NCBI RefSeq assembly: GCF_000472525.1
Contig: NZ_AWZT01000043.1
Span: forward strand, 180 to 61,059
Direction: 5' to 3'
Length of the DNA: 60,880 nt
From: Paraburkholderia dilworthii
GTDB lineage: Bacteria; Pseudomonadota; Gammaproteobacteria; Burkholderiales; Burkholderiaceae
The notes below the pieces were generated by a model. It had not been told where the DNA came from. It ran no database searches and saw only the letters and a program-made list of their open reading frames with translations. Shown here piece after piece: positions 58,174-60,880 of this stretch. A program made the translations under genes and the position numbers. Each line of letters starts with the position of its first letter. The stretch's first letter is position 1.

Positions 58174-58620
58174 ATGTCTTCTTCCACACGAGTCTTGCAC
58201 CGCAATCTCCCGATGCTGTTGCTGCGCGCCAGAGAAAAAATGATGGAGCGCTTTCGTCCATTGATTACGGCGCATGGTTTGACCGAGCAACAATGGCGCG
58301 TGATACGCGCGCTCAATGAGCACGGCCCGATGGAGCCGCGTCATATCTCCGACATCTGCACGATTTCGAGCCCTAGCATGGCGGGCGTGCTCGCGCGCAT
58401 GGAGAGCATGGAACTCGTGACGAAGGAGCGTTTCGCCGAAGATCAGCGCCGCGTGCTGGTGTCGCTAACCGACACGAGCGTGGAGCTGGTGCGCGTGATC
58501 TCAAAGGATCTGGAGGCGCACTATCGCGAGCTCGAGCGCAAGGTGGGGCCGGAGATCGTCGAGCGGGTCTATCGCGCCGTCGACGATCTTCTGGCGGGTC
58601 TGGAGGAAGAAGACGACTGA
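58174..58620 (+). CDS. hpaR: HpaR: MarR-family repressor of the homoprotocatechuate operon
   Basis: A 148-residue winged-helix regulator. The family start LPMLLLRAREKMMERFRPLI is followed by the helix-turn-helix block EQQWRVIRALNEHGPMEPRH and the wing (RMESMELVTKERFAEDQRRV), with a C-terminal dimerisation helix and an acidic end. E. coli HpaR/HpcR is about 148 residues. It is divergent from hpaG1 and most likely represses the operon until homoprotocatechuate or 4-hydroxyphenylacetate binds. A palindromic operator lies in its promoter. Confidence 0.93.
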   Translation: MSSSTRVLHRNLPMLLLRAREKMMERFRPLITAHGLTEQQWRVIRALNEHGPMEPRHISDICTISSPSMAGVLARMESMELVTKERFAEDQRRVLVSLTDTSVELVRVISKDLEAHYRELERKVGPEIVERVYRAVDDLLAGLEEEDD

Positions 58621-58646
58621 CAGTGGCAGCGCGCGAGCGGTGTTGC

Positions 58647-59789
58647 TCACCAGCCGTGAAAACGCATCCACGGCACGCTTTGGCCGTCCGGCGCGACGGC
58701 GTAGTACTCGGGGAACTGCGCGCCGGTCGCGCATGCGTGGTTCGGCAGAACGCGCAGTTTCATGCCGATTGGAAAGCGCTGTGCAATGTCATTGTTATCT
58801 TCGTGCGCGCCTTTTTCCGTGGAAGAAAGAATGCCGTGTTCCTGATTCGCGCCGCTAACAACATAGCCGGCGAGCGGCGTGCCGTTGATCAGACACGGTT
58901 GGCCGTAGCCAAAATCGTGCGCCTGCCTGGACGTGCCGCGGTCGCGGCTCAGGGCCATCCATCCCGCGTCGAGAATGGCCCAGCCCTTGTCTTCCTGATG
59001 ACCGATCACGGTGGCGAGCACGCTTAACGCGATGTCGTCGAGCGCGCACACGCCGACGTTGTGCATGACGAGATCGAAGAATACGTAGACGCCGGCGCGT
59101 ACTTCCGTCACGCCATCCAGTTGCGTGGCGGCGAGCGCCGTCGGTGTGGAACCGACACTGACCTCCGGGCAGGGAATGCCGGCGTTTCTCAGGCGCTGCG
59201 CTGCGCGAACGCAGCCAGCGCGCTCCTGTTCCGCCAGCGCGGCGAGCGCTTCTGTCGTGTCGAGTTCGTAACTGGAGCCCGCGTGCGTCATCACACCGCC
59301 GACCGTCATGCCGTTCTCATGCAGGATTCTGCCGACGTCGAGCAAGTTCTCATGCCCAGGCGTGATGCCGGAACGGTGTCCGTCAGTGTCCACTTCGATC
59401 CACACTTCGAACGTCGCGCCGTGCTGATCGCCAAACGCGGCGATTGCGGCTGCCGCGGTGGGGTTGTCCACCACCAGCTTCAGATTGCAGCCCTGGCGGC
59501 GTAGCGCCAACGCTCGCGGCAGTTTCGAAGGCGCAATGCTGACCGCGTAAAGAATATCGTCGACACCGGCGGCATGAAACGCTTCGGCTTCTTTCAGCGT
59601 CGATACCGTAATGCCGCGCGCGCCGGCCGCGATTTGCGCGCGCACCACGTCGATACATTTGGTGGTTTTCACATGCGGACGGAACGCGACGCCGAGCGCG
59701 TTCATATGGGCCTGCATACGCGCGATGTTCTTCTGCATGCGTGCGATGTCGATCAAGGCCGCGGGCGTGTCGATCTGTTCGAGTTTCAT
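58647..59789 (-). CDS. DSD1-family PLP enzyme (D-threonine aldolase / D-serine dehydratase type)
   Basis: A 380-residue fold-type III PLP enzyme with an alanine-racemase-like barrel. The PLP lysine is in FRPHVKTTKCIDV near residue 40. The C-terminal domain holds the metal-binding His-x-Cys in LPNHACATG, typical of the zinc-dependent D-serine dehydratase and D-threonine aldolase group. Other blocks are WIEVDTDGHRSGI and SVGSTPTA. GGTGAAAG precedes the chosen ATG at 59789. It is convergent with hpaR and not obviously part of the hpa pathway. Whether the reaction is D-threonine cleavage or D-serine dehydration cannot be decided here. Confidence 0.85.
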   Translation of the reverse strand: MKLEQIDTPAALIDIARMQKNIARMQAHMNALGVAFRPHVKTTKCIDVVRAQIAAGARGITVSTLKEAEAFHAAGVDDILYAVSIAPSKLPRALALRRQGCNLKLVVDNPTAAAAIAAFGDQHGATFEVWIEVDTDGHRSGITPGHENLLDVGRILHENGMTVGGVMTHAGSSYELDTTEALAALAEQERAGCVRAAQRLRNAGIPCPEVSVGSTPTALAATQLDGVTEVRAGVYVFFDLVMHNVGVCALDDIALSVLATVIGHQEDKGWAILDAGWMALSRDRGTSRQAHDFGYGQPCLINGTPLAGYVVSGANQEHGILSSTEKGAHEDNNDIAQRFPIGMKLRVLPNHACATGAQFPEYYAVAPDGQSVPWMRFHGW

Positions 59790-60508
59790 GCTTTCACCGG
59801 GAATTGAGCGGGTTCGGAGGCTGTGAGTTGCGGCGCGAAAATGCGGTGGCACGGCAGGCTTCAATTATAAGGTTGCATTGATGCGCACAACTTCAACTGC
59901 GCAAAATCATAGATTCAGTTTCGAGACTGACGATAATTTCCTTTGTTGAGGCACAAGTTCTGAGAACGTCTGTTGCGTTTGGTTCAGCAACTGCGTTGTT
60001 CGCACATGGCCTCGGGTTGTCCGTGGTGTGCACTTCCGCAATCGCTGCTGCTTTGGGAAAGCGCATGGCGTGACGTGCCGCTCGCAGCCTGGCCGCGCGA
60101 TGCGCTCGCCGCCATCCGGCTGTGCTTTGGCGAGGCAAAGCCGCGCGCGCAGCGCGGCGGTGATCCGGCGGCCCGGTGCAGGTTGCTGGCCGGCAGGCGC
60201 ACGCTCAAAAAAACGCAGGTTGTGCAGCATCAGCAGGAACTAGCCGGGACGCTGGCATTGACGCACGTCAATCTGAATTTTCCGCATGCTTCTTCTGGCT
60301 ATTCCTGCGCGAACCTTGCGTTGGTCTGATACCGGCATGGCGCTCGCCTCGTCATAATCAGCAGGGAAGTACAGCAACGAACGGTCAGGGCAATGAGCCA
60401 CACATACGGCGGGAACCGGGTAGAGCGGGGGAAGGGGAGCGGGCCCTATGCCGACGCATCTGCGCTGCATCGAACGGGCACCGTCGGGCGCTCGCGCAAA
60501 GGCGCGGC
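59790..60508. other. No intact gene; probable decayed coding DNA at the right edge
   Basis: Open frames on both strands (for example 59984-60329) have no recognisable domain. The first 150 bp after the DSD1 gene is AT-richer (59860-59990) and should contain its promoter. The remainder merges into the tssF-like remnant. Confidence 0.4.
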
Positions 60509-60780
60509 ACGGATCGGGAACTGGTCGAGTGTTACCAGCGCGAGCCGCCCTACATGTGCGAACTTGCCGCCGAATTGGCACAGGCGCATCCCAGGACCGG
60601 ACACCGCCTCGGCATGAGGGGAGACGGGATCGTGAGCACGTATGTCCAGCGGTCGATCGAGTCGTTCGCCCTGACGGCTGCACGTTCGCAGATGCGCATC
60701 GACCGCATGACCGCAACTATGTGACGCTGCTGCCCTCGTTGCGGGTTGCACGATTCTTCCCCGACCCTGAAGCCACGCTC
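60509..60780 (+). pseudogene. tssF-like (type VI secretion baseplate) N-terminal remnant
   Basis: One frame (to 60724) reads RELVECYQREPPYMCELAAE, then AQAHPRTGHRLGM and YVQRSIESFALTAARSQMRI. This follows the start of TssF proteins, which have the pattern ExYxxEL...AAEFAxxxPxxAxRLxL...YVERLxExFAxLxARxQ. A second frame continues with NYVTLLPSLRVARFFPDPE, matching the next TssF block. The connecting segment is missing and the phase changes, so this is a dead fragment. The rest of TssF is absent, and no other type VI gene is in the window. The match is by remembered pattern only. Confidence 0.55.
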
Positions 60781-60842
60781 AATCCGCAGGGTCAGCCATT
60801 GTCGCGATGGCACGTGTGGCATTTTCTGATGGAGATTCACTG

Positions 60843-60880
60843 ATGGCCTGGAACACGCAGACCCGCGCGCTGGAGGTGAC
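60843..60880 (+). CDS. Possible start of a gene running off the window edge
   Basis: An ATG at 60843 overlaps the stop of the upstream frame (TGATG at 60841-60845) and opens MAWNTQTRALEV before the sequence ends. Too short to identify. Confidence 0.3.
   Translation, partial: MAWNTQTRALEV

Overview
The window is high-GC DNA from a beta-proteobacterium, most likely Burkholderia sensu lato (Paraburkholderia/Caballeronia-like). The evidence is the codon bias, an OmpC-type porin remnant of Burkholderia style, a bcsD/bcsP/bcsQ-type cellulose operon and a split hpaG1/hpaG2 homoprotocatechuate operon. No rRNA, tRNA or CRISPR array was recognised.

Layout. About 1-6.8 kb is a gene graveyard: an IS OrfA fragment, a multiply frameshifted porin, the C-terminal piece of a NicO-type metal transporter and a shattered DUF72 gene. 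It surrounds one intact pair, a GntP-family permease and its GntR regulator. From 6.8 to 14.8 kb lies a two-partner secretion locus: a TpsB transporter and a 2041-residue TpsA adhesin carrying eight YDG repeats, closed by a strong terminator. From 14.8 to 17.7 kb there is a broken receiver-domain gene, an intact histidine kinase and small ORFs. From 17.8 to 22 kb there are two YceI-family periplasmic proteins, an ArsB/NhaD-like permease, and an FNT-family channel coupled to an 81-residue protein.

From 22.4 to 30.8 kb an EF-hand-like protein precedes a tightly packed tripartite RND efflux operon (outer-membrane factor, fusion protein, pump) ending in its own OmpR/EnvZ-type response regulator and kinase. 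From 30.9 to 35.8 kb there is a small membrane protein, a PAS-PAS-kinase-REC-REC hybrid kinase and a DUF2252 protein.

From 35.8 to 49 kb, on the minus strand, is a complete cellulose operon in the order bcsD-bcsP-bcsQ-bcsA-bcsB-bcsZ-bcsC. Divergent from it is a GGDEF-EAL protein with both motifs intact and a YkuI_C-like C-terminal sensory domain. BcsA has an intact PilZ domain, so the neighbouring GGDEF-EAL protein is a plausible source or sink of the c-di-GMP that activates cellulose synthesis. From 52 to 58 kb, on the minus strand, is the meta-cleavage operon hpaG1-G2-E-D-F-H-I, which takes homoprotocatechuate to pyruvate and succinic semialdehyde. It faces the MarR-type gene hpaR across a short gap holding a perfect 14-bp palindrome. 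The right edge has a DSD1-family PLP enzyme and a decayed tssF-like fragment.

The observations most worth a second look are the roughly 290-residue Q/P/Y-rich linker inside BcsC, the YDG repeats of the adhesin, six tandem copies of an octamer touching the hpaI stop codon, loss of metal-ligand residues in HpaG1, the operator in the hpaR promoter spacer, and the decay around the intact gntP/gntR pair.
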